Of a stretch of 6,003 bases of DNA, positions 1 to 6,003 are shown in pieces. The first letter of the stretch is position 1; each line of letters begins with the position of its first letter. A program made the translations under genes and the position numbers. The stretch is from positions 1 to 6,003 of the forward strand of contig JAHFPI010000116.1 in the NCBI GenBank assembly GCA_023266795.1, read 5' to 3'. The notes under the pieces were generated by a model. The model saw only the letters and a program-made list of their open reading frames with translations. It searched no databases and had not been told where the DNA came from. Source of the DNA: Rhodospirillales bacterium. Its GTDB lineage: Bacteria > Pseudomonadota > Alphaproteobacteria > Micavibrionales > UBA2020.

Positions 1-382
1 GCTTCGTAAGGACTGGCGCAAAACCTTTCAGGAGCGCCGCGACCTCGTCGTCGGGCTGCTGAACAAGGCGGAAGGCCTGACCTGCGCCGCACCCGAAGGC
101 GCTTTCTACGTGTTCGCCTCCTGCGCCGGCGTCATCGGCAAAAAAACGCCCGACGGCAAAGTGATCGAGAGCGACACGGACTTCGCCACCTACCTGCTGG
201 AAAAACACAACGTCGTGGTGGTGCAGGGCGTCGAATTCGGCTTGTCGCCTTATTTCCGCGTCTCCTACGCGCTGTCGAAGGAAACCCTCACCAAGGCCTG
301 CGAACGGATTCAGAAGGCGTGTCAGGAACTGGTGCCAGCCAGTCAACCACAGGTAAAGGCGGGCGGGATTAAGCCGAGGTAA
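1..382 (+). CDS. Class I PLP-dependent aminotransferase, probable aspartate (aspartate/prephenate) aminotransferase, C-terminal part
   Basis: The reading frame is open from base 2, so the gene begins upstream of the window; 126 codons and the TAA stop are present. The family swaps an amino group between an amino acid and a 2-oxo acid using cytosolic pyridoxal phosphate. The visible part is the C-terminal small domain of fold type I: a PEGAFYVF segment at visible residues 31-38, and FRVSYALS at 85-92, whose Arg (visible residue 86) matches the conserved arginine that grips the substrate alpha-carboxylate. The CAGVIGKKTPDGKVIE segment and the RIQKAC helix are close to what I recall of the rhizobial aspartate aminotransferases (AatA/AspC, subgroup I-beta). 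The PLP lysine lies upstream and cannot be checked. The last 15 or so residues, rich in Pro, Gln and Lys, extend past the usual family end. The stop lies 12 bases before a REP-like element. The family is certain; the exact substrate is inferred. Confidence 0.9.
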   Translation, partial: LRKDWRKTFQERRDLVVGLLNKAEGLTCAAPEGAFYVFASCAGVIGKKTPDGKVIESDTDFATYLLEKHNVVVVQGVEFGLSPYFRVSYALSKETLTKACERIQKACQELVPASQPQVKAGGIKPR

Positions 383-394
383 TCCTTATACACA

Positions 395-488
395 GCCGTC
401 ACCCCTGCGAAAGCAGGGGCCCAGTTGGGTCTTTGTTTCTTGCATTACAAAACAACAACTGGATCCCTGCTTTCGCAGGGACGACAGC
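395..488. repeat. REP-like inverted repeat pair (two GAAA-loop hairpins head to head)
   Basis: Two 33-base arms, 395-427 and 456-488, are inverted copies of each other with 28 of 33 positions matching, separated by a 28-base AT-rich spacer. Each arm contains its own small palindrome: CCCCTGC-GAAA-GCAGGGG at 402-419, and its inverted counterpart at 464-481, with 7-bp stems around a four-base loop that is GAAA on one strand. Single hairpins nested in a larger inverted repeat match the layout of paired REP elements. Similar 'CCTGCGAAAGCAGG' intergenic repeats are common in alphaproteobacteria, as far as I recall. It fills most of the gap between two convergent genes, so it may end transcription or protect RNA 3' ends. 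The five mismatches are concentrated just outside the hairpin stems. Copy number elsewhere in the genome cannot be seen here. Confidence 0.8.
449..481 (-). terminator. Possible intrinsic terminator for the deaminase-copA transcript
   Basis: Read on the minus strand, the 7-bp GC-rich hairpin at 464-481 with a GAAA loop is followed by a T-rich stretch ending in TTTT at 449-452. The tract is imperfect and begins several bases after the stem, so this is weak. In the plus direction the same hairpin is followed by a six-T run (499-504), but only after a 17-base gap. The position, 34 bases beyond the copA stop, is right for a terminator. Confidence 0.3.
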
Positions 489-514
489 ATGGGGATAATT
501 TTTTAGATTCAGGT

Positions 515-5122
<4,608 letters not shown>

Positions 5123-5136
<14 letters not shown>

Positions 5137-6003
5137 GCGGAGCATGGGGACTGCGCTGCCGCATGACAGCGCGGAGCTGCACGTCACCGGCGCGGCGACC
5201 TATACCGATGATATTCTTGAACCAGCGGGATGTCTCTATGCCTACGTCCTGCAAAGCCCCTTTGCCCATGCGCGGATTAAAAAAATAGATGTGTCTGGGT
5301 GTAGCCTTCCCGGCGTTCATGCTGTTATGACGGCGGCAGATATTCCAGGCGTCAACGATGTGGCTCCTGCTTTTGCGGGGGATCCTGTTTTTGCTACGGG
5401 GGAAGTTCTTTATGCCGGCCAATCTGTTCTGGCGGTTGCGGCGGAGAGCATTGAAATTGCCCGCTCTGCCGCGCATAAGGCGGTTGTCAGCTACGAAGAA
5501 CTGCCCGCAATACTGGACGTGCATACGGCCATCAAAGAAAAATCTTTTGTTGGCGACCCCTATACGATGCAGATTGGCGACAGCGCTACGGGCATTAAAA
5601 ATTCCCCTCACACGCTGGCCGGTGAAATGAATATCGGCGGTCAGGATCATTTTTATCTGGAAGGGCAGATCGCGCTCGCCACGCCGTTGGAGAAGGACGA
5701 AATGCACTGCTGGTCATCAACCCAACATCCGTCGGAGGTGCAGCACCTTATCGCCAAAGTTCTGAATATTCCCGACCATGCCGTGACGGTTGATGTGCGA
5801 CGCATGGGCGGGGCGTTTGGCGGCAAGGAGAGTCAGGCTTCGCTGTTCGCCTGCGTCGCGGCGCTGCTGGCGCGGAAATCGGGATGTCCGGTGAAGCTGC
5901 GTCTCGACCGTGACGACGATATGATTATGACCGGCAAGCGGCACGATTTTCATGCCAGTTATAAAGTCGGCTTTGACGATAACGGCCTGATCGGGGGTAT
6001 CGA
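5123..6003 (+). CDS. xdhB: Xanthine dehydrogenase large subunit (molybdopterin-binding), N-terminal part
   Basis: The frame stays open to the window edge: 293 codons of a protein that is usually about 770 residues. XdhB holds the molybdenum cofactor and the purine site, where hypoxanthine and xanthine are hydroxylated. Visible features are the N-terminal a/b hammerhead domain with LPHDSAELHVTG (12-23) and TYTDDI, GGQDHFYLEGQ (172-182), and STQHPSE, whose Gln201 matches the glutamine near molybdenum (Gln767 in bovine enzyme). RRMGGAFGGKE follows, with Glu236 matching substrate-binding Glu802 of the bovine enzyme, then LDRDDDMIMTGKRHDF (261-276), very like the Rhodobacter protein as recalled. 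The substrate-binding arginine and the catalytic glutamate lie beyond the window. ATG 5123 has a Shine-Dalgarno sequence inside xdhA; starting at 5144 would give a seven-residue-shorter N-terminus nearer the Rhodobacter length and cannot be excluded. An xdhC insertion-factor gene would be expected downstream. Confidence 0.95.

Noticed and set aside
464..504. Plus-strand intrinsic terminator for the aminotransferase gene using the right-arm hairpin and the six-T run.
   Set aside because: The T run begins about 17 bases after the hairpin, too far for a normal intrinsic terminator; the paired-repeat interpretation explains the hairpin better.

Overview
The window looks like a stretch of alphaproteobacterial chromosome; this is an inference. 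The partial aminotransferase closely resembles the rhizobial type of aspartate aminotransferase, the xanthine dehydrogenase is the two-subunit XdhA/XdhB form known from Rhodobacter, and the one long intergenic gap holds a GC-rich inverted repeat of a kind often scattered in alphaproteobacterial genomes. Nothing indicates a phage, plasmid or transposon, and no RNA gene or CRISPR array is visible. Coding density is very high: the only gaps are about 130 bases (383-514) and about 70 bases (3642-3711).

Layout. Bases 1-382 (+) are the C-terminal third of a class I PLP-dependent aminotransferase. It converges on copA, with a REP-like paired hairpin element (395-488) between them. On the minus strand, a deaminase gene (2631-3641) is followed by copA (515-2644), which overlaps it by 14 bases. 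Diverging from the deaminase on the plus strand are xdhA (3712-5136) and xdhB (5123 to the window end, incomplete), which also overlap by 14 bases.

How the genes fit together. The deaminase belongs to the adenosine deaminase superfamily but most resembles the bacterial adenine deaminases (Pa0148 type). Its product, hypoxanthine, is the substrate of xanthine dehydrogenase, so the divergent pair gives adenine -> hypoxanthine -> xanthine -> urate. The 70-base gap can be read as two back-to-back sigma70-like promoters with overlapping -35 boxes, each starting its transcript at or within a base or two of the ATG. The first gene on each side would then be leaderless, while the second gene has a good Shine-Dalgarno sequence inside the preceding gene. 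A copper-exporting P1B-ATPase as the second gene behind a purine deaminase is unexpected.

The gene families themselves are well known. I see no clear sign of an undescribed multi-gene system; the points worth a second look are the shared promoter region, the deaminase-copA overlap and the REP-like element.
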